From: Selaginella tamariscina
Lineage: Eukaryota; Streptophyta; Lycopodiopsida; Selaginellales; Selaginellaceae
Assembly (NCBI GenBank): GCA_003024785.1
Contig: PUQB01000261.1
Coordinates: 124,001-188,000, forward strand
Length of the DNA stretch: 64,000 nucleotides
Reading direction: 5' to 3'
The translations under genes and the position numbers were made by a program. The notes beneath the pieces are model-generated. The model was not told the origin of the DNA and did not search any database. It saw only the letters and a list, made by a program, of their open reading frames with translations. Within the stretch, counting starts at the first letter, position 1, and every line of letters begins with the position of its first letter. This document shows, one piece after another, positions 47,350 through 58,400 of this stretch.

Positions 47350-47445
47350 ATTAATAAGTAATAATCACACATTAACATTTAATACCCTTGTCCAACCACA
47401 TGACTAAAACATATCTTTTATTTATATAACATTTTACAAAAACAT

Positions 47446-50445
47446 TTACTTGTTTAGAAGCTCCGAAGCTTGGTGTTCTACATTCTCTACAGTGAACCCA
47501 TACTTCTTGAACACATCAAGATAAGCCCCACTCTTACCAAACGTGCGCACCCGAGTATCTTCCCTCGAAACCAGCATATTCCCTCCACCCAATAACCGAA
47601 CCAGCTTCCACAGTTAACCTCTTCTTCACGCTCCTCGGTAGCACCTAAGTGGACGTTACTCACACACACACCATACCACACACGTTATATATATGTAACG
47701 TACCTGCTCTTTGTAATCTTCAGGCTGTTTTTCGTATAACTCCCAGGAAACTAAGGAAACCACTCTAGCTTTAACCCCTTTAGTTCTAAGCTTCTCGGCT
47801 GCACCTTCGCATAAACACAGCTCAGACCCCGTGCCAATCAAGATAATATCGGGTTTACCATTCTCACTGCACAAACACCAGATTACATGTGTGTATGTGT
47901 GCGTTCGTGCGTGCGTGCATGTGTGTGTGTCCAGATGACTGTCTTGATTGCTATAGTCATATTAATAACTCTACTCACACACACACACGCACCTATTGTC
48001 ACTGATAACATAGCCTCCTTTTGCAACCTTTTCTGCAGATGTTCCAGCTACATTTGCACCCACTTTCTGTCTAGACAAGGAGATCACACATGGCCCATCG
48101 CGTCTTCTCACTGCAACTCTGTACGCCCCATTTACTTCGTTGCCATCCGCAGGACGAAGAACAAGCATATCCGGAATGGCACGGAGGCCAACCAGTGTGT
48201 TCAACTGGCTGGTGTGTTGGGCCATCTTCACCCAAGCCTATTGAATCGTGTGTGATTAATATATTACTCCTGCCTAATGACAAAATTAAAAAGAACAAAT
48301 ATTAACTATACTAATAATCTTTAGTATTACATAAATACTTAAGGTATAACCATTAATATTGTGATAAATAATGATAAATGCATATATAATTAGTCAATGA
48401 ATATAACATTACCTTGCTAAGTGCAGAAAGCCTCATTGCATGCTTCATATAGTCCGTGAAAGACATAAACGTAGCTGCCAATGGTATTAATCCACTCCCA
48501 TGTAAGGCTATTCCATTTGATATGCCTGTAAAACACAATCGTACAATAAGTGCGTCCCCGGGTGTGGGTGTGTGTTGTGCATGTGTAACTAAACTTAATT
48601 TATGGCATATATATATATATATATATATAGGCATACAAATATAACATATTTATATACACACTCACACATCACCTGACCTGCCATTGCATGGCATATATAT
48701 ATATATATATATATAGGCATACAAATATACATATATTTATATACACACTCACACATCACCTGACCTGCCATTGCAATGTTCTCGAATGCCATAAACGGAT
48801 ATTTCTTCCCCAAGGGCTTTGATACTGAAAGTCATCAAAGCTTTTGAGATAAACCTGAAGGATATAAAAATAAGTTAATAATCGCTAAATGTATAAAGAA
48901 TACGTACACATATTATAGTATTACCGCATATAAATATATATATAGATAAACCTTGTTTGAGGAGGCTAAGTCAGCACTTCACCAATTAAACCAGGTAGTG
49001 CAGAAGCTAATGCATTCAAGCATTTCTCTGAATATCTCGTGTTGCGTCAGTTGGCTCAGACTCTGACCATGTCTTAAAATCAAATAATAGAGTAAGCATG
49101 TGTGTGTGCGCGTGCGGTGTGGGTGTTATGCATATACATATACATATATACGTATACTAAACATATTGTACAAAGTATATTGTCATCGTACCGGTAAGAC
49201 GTCTTCCCAGTCTGCAGGTAGATTTCCAGAAAGAAGCTGCTTGAACTCGTTTGCTTCGCTGGGGTACTGCTTCTCATACTTTACCAGTTCTGCATTCCAC
49301 TCTTCCTCTAAACATTCTCCTTCCTTAACCTTCTTTTAAACTCCCTAATTAAACAAAATTGTTATGCATAATCATAATAACTATATATTTATCCCGTGAC
49401 TCGATTTAAACGTACTTATGCATGTGTGTTGTGTGTGTGTGTGCATAATCTGCTTACTCGTAGACGCCAGGTATAACGTAGAATGGTTCCCTGCCTTCCA
49501 GTGAAGGTTTTTCTTTATTCCTGCCATATCTTCTTCATCAAAAGTACCTGATGAGCCTTAGCTGTTCCTTGTTTCTTAGAAGGATATCCTATGGTGGATT
49601 TAACCTATGAAAAACAACATATATAATAAATAACTTATCACAGTACTTATCCACACACGCACATCAAGTAAATACCTGGATCAATGTTGGTTTCTCAGTT
49701 TCTCTACAAGCTTCAGCTATAGCTTTGTCCAGTCTCTCAGGATGCTCATGGATATCCTCGACTAAGAGTGTCTGCCACCCTAGTGCTCTGTATCGACCTG
49801 TACAGGATATACTTTGTTACACACGCACACGTGTATATACGTACATATACGTATGTATATAAATACCAGCTACGTCTTCTGTGAAGGCAATGCTCGTTGG
49901 TCCATCAATTGTGTTGTGATTATCATCATAAATCAAAGTTAGTTTATCAAGTTTCCAATGTCCTGCTAAAGAAGCTGCTTCATTTGATATGCCTTCCATT
50001 GCACACCCATCACCCATAATACAGTAGCTGTCCACATTCATCAAGTATTATACATGTATTAAATAATACATATCAAAAGTATATTAAATTATACTTACGT
50101 TCTATGATTAACAATGGTATGGCCTGGTTTGTTAAACCGAGCTGCTAAATGGCGTTCTGCAAAAGCAATACCAACTGCATTTGGTACTCCTTGTCCAAGT
50201 GGACCTGCAATACATAGTAACATGTATATACATATATGTATACACATATGTATGTATCACACAAGCATATATACCGGTAGTTACTTCAATTCCAGCAGTG
50301 ATAGTGTTCTCTGGATGTCCTGGTGTGCGTCCTCCAAGCTTACAAAGACGCTTTAAGTCTTCTATCTAAAGAAGAGCAACTAATTAGTCTACTAAAATAT
50401 ATTTATCTATCACACCCACATTCGGTATACATACACGTATATGTA

Positions 50446-50479
<34 letters not shown>

Positions 50480-50506
50480 TATATATATACATATACATAT
50501 ATACAG

Positions 50507-50547
<41 letters not shown>

Positions 50548-51480
50548 TATACACACACACACACACATATACGTATGTATATATATACATATACATTTAC
50601 ATACGTATACATATACATATATATATATATATAACACACATACCTGGATGGATTGAAAACCAGCTAGATGAAGAGAAATATACTGAAGCAAACACCCATG
50701 ACCAGCACTTAACACAAAGCGATCCCGGTTAAACCAGCTGGGATTTGCTGAGTTATACTTCATATATTTCCTGTACAAACCATACCCAACCTCCGCCATG
50801 CCAAGAGCCATTCCAGGATGCCCAGCCTTGGCATTATTAACAGAGTCCACGACCAGCATCCGCATGTTCTCCACGCACCTTCGATCCACCTACACATACG
50901 TGTACGTATGTGTGTATATATTTACATATGTATGCATGCAGAGTATGCGTCATACACACCTGTGCTTGGAACCAGTCCTTGTCCGGACTTTCCCGTCCTT
51001 TTTAAGTTCCTCCCATTTGTGAGGTCCGTACAAAGCCTTGAACTCATCTCCCAAGCTCTAACCAGATCCTCATCTACCTGTAAAGCATACACACATGTAT
51101 ACATGCATATACACCTCTCTCTCTATACACACACACACACGCATGCACACACCTCTTTCCTATACTGTTCCCTGGTGGAGTCTACAGACTTCGATTTGTC
51201 ATCAACTAGATTTTCTTTTAGGCTCGTGGATGTACGGATTGCATCTCTCACTTCCTCTTGCTTCTGAGCAGTGCATATATGAATCTTACATCTCTGATTA
51301 GACGTATGGAGCGATATTCGAGGAGAAATCTGCGTCTTAAGGCCTCTTCCCCACCTAAAAGTGCGCGTGGGTGCGTGCGTGCGTGCGCGCGCGTGTGTTG
51401 TGTGTGTGAGAGAGAGAGAGGGAGAGAGCATCATACCTCGGACCGATCGAGAGCGCCTTAGTAGCAGCGATGGACTCCAT
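47446..51480 (-). CDS. TKL: Transketolase, plastid type
   Basis: Thiamine-diphosphate enzyme that moves two-carbon units in the Calvin cycle and pentose phosphate pathway. About 14 exons run from the ATG at 51480 ([15 protein letters not shown], start of a Ser/Arg-rich plastid transit peptide) to TAA 47446-47448. Landmarks in order: [12 protein letters not shown] (about 50820), [11 protein letters not shown] and [14 protein letters not shown], then [20 protein letters not shown] with [11 protein letters not shown] (ThDP-binding region). These are followed by [81 protein letters not shown] and the C-terminus GFEGKILG...GKSGAYLD. One-base frame changes occur in at least four exons, two within 100 bp near 51000-51070, most simply explained as sequencing error. 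Introns are packed with GT, TA and CT/AC microsatellites. The gene is divergent from CNX2. A broken duplicate lies at 23166-26920. Confidence 0.92.
48590..48785 (-). repeat. Tandem duplication covering a transketolase splice donor
   Basis: A unit of about 97 bp, containing the exon end GCAATGGCAG, the donor GTCAGGTGATGTG and a (TA)n run, occurs twice in a row (about 48603-48682 and 48683-48778). The intron therefore begins with two nearly identical donor sites, one of them decoy or alternative. Confidence 0.75.
50440..50640. repeat. CA, TA and CATA microsatellite tract in a transketolase intron
   Basis: Runs of (CA)n at 50449-50477 and (TA)n at 50515-50541 with intervening TATACA repeats. 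Frames across it are Tyr/Ile/Thr-only and are not coding. Confidence 0.95.
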
Positions 51481-51893
51481 TTCCGTGAACTAATCAAATT
51501 CATGCGAGAAATAGAAGTGTATATAGCTTCCGAGTGGCAAGCAACGTGTCGCAAGTTTAGAATGTCAAAGAGCATGAGGTGGAATAATTTGTCAACGTGG
51601 CATTATATGAAGTCAGATATGACCTGGACAAACTGTACGATGATGGATGGAGCACGTGATTACATCCTCACCGTCGCTTGGACAAATAGATCGAGCATGC
51701 GCGTGGAGTTATAATAGCCGTTGAGATCGACGTTTGGTGATGCCACGTGACGTGGTGAACCATTGGCCGTTGGATGGGCGGGAAACTGAGGTTTACGGTA
51801 CGAGATGGGGCACGTGGACAAACGGGTTTTGTTTGTAAGTAGTCAAATGCAAGAGAATGGCTCTAGGTTTTGTAGACAGTAAATTTTGGATTC
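51481..51893. promoter_or_regulatory. Shared divergent promoter of transketolase and CNX2
   Basis: 413 bp separate the two start codons. CACGTG or ACGTG boxes occur at 51653-51658 (GCACGTGAT), 51742-51755 (GCCACGTGACGTGG) and 51811-51818 (CACGTGGA), the G-box class bound by bZIP/bHLH factors. The 5' parts are probably transcribed leaders. Use as one bidirectional promoter is inferred. Confidence 0.5.
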
Positions 51894-52120
51894 ATGAGGC
51901 GCTTGATTTCTGTGTTGCTCCGTAATTTGGTAAATTGCTTATTTGATGTTAATATATTTATCGATATTTGATTTTGATTTGAGTACTTATATGTCAAAAT
52001 CGGTAATTTTTCATGTTTTAATCATAAAACGTTGATTTTTTCTTCAGAATTCTAGCAACCGACATGAAAATGGCATTGTTTTTCACAATATGAGGCATAC
52101 AATTCATGACCTGGTGAGTG

Positions 52121-52188
<68 letters not shown>

Positions 52189-54598
52189 CTGTGTGTGTGT
52201 GTCTTCTGTGTTGTATACGCACATTTTCGTACATGTGTATTTGCTCTCATAATAAACGTATAATGGCATACAGACATATATACATATAAATACATGTATA
52301 TGATATGTATGTATGTATGTTTTGTTTATGTATATATGTACACACATATGCGTGTGTCTATGTGTATATATGCACTTGCATGTGAGTATATGTATACCTG
52401 TGTTTTGTATATAAAGAACGTAAATACATACATATGTATAACAGCGAGTATGCATTTGTGTGTTGTGTGTGTTAAGCTTTAAATAATGTAAAAATGCTTT
52501 CTTCCTTCTTTGTGTATGTGTGACATTTTTGCCTTTGTTTAGTTTATCAAAAGTAAAATGAGCTTGTCTTCTACTGTAGAATGACCTAGCGCGCGCGGAC
52601 ACACACACACACACTCACATTCATGCTACGTGATATCTACATGTCTATACATGCATATATATAGTCTAGATTTATACTTATATGTGACTATAGATGGGCT
52701 TCTTTTCCACTATACAGGGAAAAACATGGTTTTGTGATGCCTCGAGGAGATCAAAGAGCTTAAGTTCGCTGCTACAGGTGAGATGTTATGGCGTGTATAC
52801 AACATACATACATAAAGCTTGGATATGTGATTTATATACGCTATATTGCTCCTTTAACTATATTAATGTATTTATTGTTATTTTGTTTTTCTAACATGGA
52901 TCCAGCATTTTAGAGCATTCAACACAAAGCCTTGCACAGTAGAAGAACAAGAAGACAGAGTCTCGGACATGCTGGTGGATTCATACGGTAGAAGACACAC
53001 GTATCTCCGTATTTCGTTAACGGAGAGGTGCAACTTACGATGCCAGTATTGTATGCCTGAAGAAGGCGTGGAGCTTACACCAAAGCAGAATATACTCACA
53101 CAGGATGAGGTTGTGAACTTGGCTAGACTCTTTGTTAATGGAGGTGTGGATAAAATAAGGCTCACAGGTGGTGAACCAACCATTAGACAAGATATTGTCG
53201 AGATTTGTCAAAGGTACGCATATACATAACTGTGTGTACAGATGGGTGCGTCGGTGGGTGTGGGCGTGTGGAAGTGCGCCATACGTATGTCTTGAAAACG
53301 ATCATGTATATGTATACCTCGTGTCGATGCATGCATTTGTACATAAATGTGTGTGTGTGTGTGTGTGCCATATATATGAATAAGATGCATATCTATACGT
53401 AGTTCATATATTTACGTATAATAGTATAATCAAGGTATATTAATGCATGTATGTACTTACTATGTGTAGTTATATTAGCTGTACATGTGTATAGTGTATC
53501 AATAATAGTACACATCGAGGTTGTATTCACAAATGTGTATGCTTGTAGCTATATACATGAGTACATATCTGTATTCAATTTATGCATGAACGTACTCTCT
53601 CTCTCTCCTCCCTCCCTCCCTCCCTCCCTCCCTCTCTCTCTGTGTGTGTGTGTGGGTGGGTGGGTGACAGTATATTAGATAAATGCGTATCCACATGTTT
53701 GTGTATCTGTATATGTACGCATCTTTATATATCTGTATATTGATATATAGTATATATGTGATATATAACATTGTGTGTGTGTGTTTCATATTGAAGATCT
53801 GTGTATCTGTGCGTTTTATATATACACGGATATGCACACATATCTTTATAACCAAATAATTTTATTATAATATGTTATTTATATGTGGAAGTGTGTTTAT
53901 ATGTGTATAAGCACCCATGCACACACACACACACACACATAATATACCATATTTATCTTTGCATGTATGTATGCATATGAGTATGTAATTATATGCATAT
54001 TGTATGATGAAGTACAAATATATTTACTTGCAACCTTCATTTTTAAAGGTTAAGTGACTTAAGAGGTCTTAAAACACTTGCCATGACAACAAACGGCATG
54101 GTTTTGGAACGTAAATTACCACAGCTTAAGGAAGCAGGACTAAACCACCTTAACATAAGCCTCGATACATTAGTACCTCCGAAGTTTGAGTTTCTTACAA
54201 GAAGAAAAGGCCATGACCGTGTTTTGCTGTCCATCAAAAGCATTGGATATGGGATTCCACCTGTGAAGGTATGTAACACACACACACGGTTTATTATTTT
54301 TGTTTAAGATGGTATTAAAAACCTTAAGCAGGTGAACTGTGTAGTAATGCGGGTGTTAATGATGATGAACTTGCTAACTTTGTAGAACTCACGAGGTTTA
54401 GACCGATAAACGTGCGGTTTATCGAGTTTATGCCGTTTGATGGCAATGTGTGGAACTCGAAGAAGCTAGTCTCTTACAGTGAAATGCTTACCCAACTGGT
54501 AACGTGTGTGTGTGTGTGCGTGTGTGTGTGATATTTTTTATCTTATATGACAATATGCTATCATTACCTGCTCTCTCTCTCTCTCTCTCTTTCTCTTC

Positions 54599-54643
<45 letters not shown>

Positions 54644-55243
54644 GTTATTCTTGCCAGGTTGAGCGTTTTCCGTCTTTGAAACGTTTAAGTGATCATCCAA
54701 GTGAGACAGCGAAGAACTTTTATATAGAGGGCTTTGAGGAAGTGTTTCATTTATAACTTCTATGACACATCACTTCTGTGGAGGTTGTAACCGGTTAAGG
54801 TTAATGGCTGATGGTAATTTAAAGGTTTGCCTATTTGGAACTGCAGAGGTACGTGTGCGTGGGTGTGTGTGCACCTGTGTTGATAATAGCATGTTTTTTT
54901 TTTATTAATTAACAGGTTAGTCTCAGGGATGCTCTCAGAAGTGGTGCTTCTGATGAAGATCTAGAACAAATCATCAATGCCTGTAAGTTGGCTTATAATG
55001 TGTGTACATACACCATTACATATCGTATGTATACACAAACGTCTCTCTCTCTCTCTCTCTCTTGGTGTAATACAATTATGCGAATGCTTCTTTGGCTGGT
55101 CGTTATGTTGGCCCACACAAGTATATATACAAATTCCATTTTAAATGTGGAATATTCTCAGGTGAAGAAAAAAAGCAGCTCATGCAGGGATGTTTGAGCT
55201 AGCAAAGACACAGAACCGACCAATGGTGCATATTGGAGGTTAA
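51894..55243 (+). CDS. CNX2: GTP 3',8-cyclase (MoaA type), mitochondrial
   Basis: Radical-SAM enzyme for the first step of molybdenum cofactor synthesis (GTP to 3',8-cH2GTP, leading to cPMP). Nine exons: 51894-51929, 52048-52113, 52718-52777, 52906-53213, 54049-54268, 54332-54498, 54658-54848, 54916-54982 and 55162-55243. The first exon, [12 protein letters not shown], looks like a mitochondrial targeting peptide and exons 1-5 splice in frame. CNLRCQYC carries the SAM-cluster cysteines CX3CX2C, followed by [21 protein letters not shown] and HLNISLDTL. The second cluster cysteines are CGGCNRLRL and KVCLFG. The C-terminus RPMVHIGG supplies the GG end typical of MoaA. Three single-base frame errors at homopolymers (GGG at 54351, GG at 54738, the A-run at 55167) are the only damage. 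Length (about 390 residues) fits plant CNX2. Introns carry GT/AC repeats; the fold of introns 2 and 6 is discussed as findings. Confidence 0.93.
52121..52185. repeat. (TA)n run in CNX2 intron 2
   Basis: About 30 TA units directly after the donor region, followed by a GT run. Confidence 0.95.
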
Positions 55244-55729
55244 TGGAGGCGTGTTTACTAGATTTTCTGTCTAGGTATACACGTGTGTCCATGGCGTGCG
55301 TGCGTGCGTGTGTGTAAAGTGTCAAACTGATGTAGGATTTCACAGATGAGTACACCTTAACAAGAGGAGACCATGTTCAATGGCTGCTAGCTAGTGCAGG
55401 TATCACGTATGTATATACACACACATGTAGTGAGAGTGTATGTGTATGTATATGGCCTTTTTTATTTTTTTAATTTCTAATCTTATCTTATTATAACAGG
55501 TTTATTCGTATAAATACATGGTTCAGGTACACAAGTTTTAGTGTGTAAATTGTAAAATAAAATCTGAGTATGCTGTAATATTAAATACAATAAAAATGGT
55601 GGTTTAACTACATGGAAAACAAGGGAATATACTTCCGAATATGAATAATTTTGAAAAGATTACGTTTTAAAATAAACTTAATTTCCAATGTTGATAACTG
55701 CTGATTTCCAGTTTATATTATTTTAATTT

Positions 55730-55772
<43 letters not shown>

Positions 55773-56518
55773 TCATTGGTTGACTCCACACACATACACA
55801 CACACACACACACACCATGCCTGATACATAACATCCTCATCATGAGGTTACTGTACAGATATGATACTGACTTTTTTTTACGTTAACAAATTCAAATTTG
55901 AATTTTCCCAAGTGGGACACATTGCCGATAATTTAACCAATAAAATCAAAAGGTGGGACACATTGCCAATATTTAAGCCAATAAAATCAAAGATACCTTG
56001 GAACATGGAAGTACGATGTTAGCCCACTATTGGCCTACAATTTTGATATATCATATGTTTTACAATACCTTATAATATAAAAGACATTCCAATCTTAAGC
56101 AAACATAAGTACAAAGTTTAATATCTTGCCACGTGGCACGAAGGGCAGGTGTTAGCGTTATACACTTGCCTAATGTACGATTGACTGAACAACGTTTGCC
56201 ACCTTACGAAACGTCAGTGCGTGTCGTGCGTGTCAACCTCCCATGCAAAATAATGTATCTATAGATCTTAATCGTACGGAAGATATATGTGTCAAAATAT
56301 CGTTTACCCTAATTTACCCTTTACCTTTTTTCTAAACCCTAATTAGGTTACAGTGTCGTCTTTATTGAATTAGTTCCAGACATTTCGGGTTGCAATACGG
56401 TTGGTGTATATTAATATATTAGATTAGGTTAATATACGTATGTAATCTCCACAAGGTTCGGAAACTATAGATATATCAAGTGTACAAAACCATGTAATAT
56501 ATATCTCACAAAATTAAT
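55244..56518. other. Intergenic region between CNX2 and ERD7-like copy A
   Basis: No gene is seen. 55733-55765 is (GT)n facing an AC run at 55786-55815, which together can form a hairpin. 55908-55990 is a two-copy tandem repeat of about 41 bp (GGGACACATTGCC...). Short CACGTGG and ACGT motifs occur near 56130-56230. Confidence 0.6.
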
Positions 56519-57679
56519 TTATATTTGGTGGTTGAACAGGACGAAACCCATGACGAGGAGCAAACTTGAGGAGGTTGGAGGTTGGCAGGGTGTTGAACCT
56601 AACGGAGGCAACTGTTTAACTCCTGCTCGGTTCAATCCGGACTTGGACGAATTCCTGGCAAGGTTTATTGCAGTAGAAGCGGCTACTGCACCAACCAGCA
56701 AGTGCAAACCGAGCCGGTTCAGCGTCCACGCTGTGCCGTTCTTGCTAGAATCCTTGTGTTCGCTGTCACTCCCTACGAAGTCAGTAATCGATCTACCAGC
56801 AGACTCCACAGCATCTACCACCTTAGCAAACGCATCCACGCTAGCTACACACTCCTCACGCATGTTCCTCCTGTCTACATTCTCGATATGCTTCATCTTA
56901 CATATCGCACCTTTCATCAGCGCCTCGAGAACAGCTTGGCTATAGCCGATAGCCTCCGTGCCTGCTGCACCTCTTCATCATCCTCGGGCTCGTGTGCTCC
57001 AGCTTCACCGGTGAACTCCTCTTCTTGTCCGAGCTCCCCAAGCTCTCTGTGTTGTATCCCATTTTCACACACACCGACGTCACCGTCCGTGCTACGTCGT
57101 TCCAGTAGTCGGTAGCCGGCGATTCATCGGCATACCACGCTGCAAACAACAATTGTCAGACTCCTGACACTGTCGGCATGCGGAGAATGGGAAACGCCAT
57201 CTCTCGTGGAGCGGACTGACAAGAAACCAGTGATATCAACAAAGCACATTCACATCTCCAGTGGATAAAACCAGTACTCTTTCTCCTACGGACTTTGTAT
57301 ATGAAACTTACCTCCAATATCGTAAGAATGATCCTCAAACTTTGCAGTACTTCATGAGAAAGAGATCGAGCTGACGAAAAGACGAATCCTGGAGGTTAGA
57401 GAGAATAAGCCCGTAGACAATGTTGTGAGGGAGACAGAACGTATAGCAGCCCTGACCGAGCTTGAGAGTGGGACAGTCCTTTCCTACGGGGAACTCTACA
57501 TCCTTGACGAGAGCCACCAGTGCCAGTGGAGAATCGTGCTGTTTTGTGAGCACCAATTTGAAATCTCCGCTCTGCATTTCCATGCTCTCCTGCTCGTCCA
57601 CGAGGTAGAGCTTCACATTGGGGAAGCTCAAAAGCTCCATGTCATGTCCCTGAAGATCGCCGTGATTGTATTCACCCAT
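56519..57679 (-). CDS. ERD7: ERD7-like senescence-domain protein, copy A
   Basis: Senescence/spartin-domain proteins bind lipids and membranes and in plants respond to dehydration and ABA. I chose the ATG at 57679 (MGEYNHGDLQ). The exon to about 57315 contains LYLVDEQESMEMQSGDFKLV and VEFPVGKDCPTLKLGQ, the N-terminal region typical of ERD7. The next exon, from about 57141, has WYADESPATDYWNDV. It continues, after a frame change near 56930, to SVDAFAKVVDAVESAGRSI and LLVGAVAASTAINLARN, the core and end of the senescence domain, ending at 56519-56521. An extra A after YCK near 57344 also shifts the frame. An upstream exon-like segment (57755-57880) precedes the start and may be leader or an N-terminal extension. 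It pairs with copy B at 60369. Confidence 0.75.
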
Positions 57680-57879
57680 TGATTGAAACAAATCTAAAAC
57701 ATGCATCTATGAGATCGAACACGCACGGTGCACACACACGCACGCTATGTACCTGAATGTAGTCGAATAAGAGAACCTGTGATCCCTTACACTGTATAAA
57801 TAATTCGATTCAACAGCTTCTATTTGAACAAAATTGAACGGTTCCAACACACATAGTGCTTGTTTAACACATGGATTCC

Positions 57880-58400
57880 ATGTATGGCTCCTCGCGGTTG
57901 GCCAGAAAGGACACGTGGCAGTATGCCTGTGTGCTGGCGGGTCATATTTACACACACGTGTCAGCCGCCCTACGTATTGATTCTGGTATATTCTGACGGT
58001 TTAGATTGTATGGAAAGTTGGACACTATATGGTTTAATCAAGATTTTTATTTCCAATTCTATCTACAATTCATCAACGTGTTGAAAGTTATCACATACAA
58101 CGATCAACATACTTGGCACCTCACTATTGGCAAGTGTCACTAATTATTTGGTTTGCTTTTAATCATGTCGGATTAAACAAATCAATCAGGTTTAACCCTG
58201 CCGTTTAACGATTTTCCTATCTTGTATAGATTCTAGATACTTTCCATAACAAGGCACTCAATGATTGGAACTATGTGTCTTCCTCCATACCATACCGTAC
58301 AATTGACATGCCACCGCACGATAAGACCACGTGTGTCGGTTTAAAAGTGCCAACTGGCAAGATTGGTCAAACTTTGCATTAGACTTGATTACGTGATTAA
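57880..58400 (-). promoter_or_regulatory. Upstream region of ERD7-like copy A with ABRE-like motifs
   Basis: Read on the minus strand, GCCACGTGTCC at about 57909-57919 and ACACGTGT near 57953-57962 are ABRE/G-box motifs (ACGTGTC). The segment is similar to the upstream region of copy B (61560-62000), including CTCACTATTGGCAAGTGTC. ABA or drought response is inferred from the motif and the family. Confidence 0.5.

Noticed and set aside
50403-50656. Tyr/Ile/Thr-rich reading frames
   Set aside because: They are translations of CA/TA microsatellites within a transketolase intron.
57425-57682. Plus-strand frame opposite ERD7-like copy A
   Set aside because: The minus strand matches the senescence-domain family in both copies.
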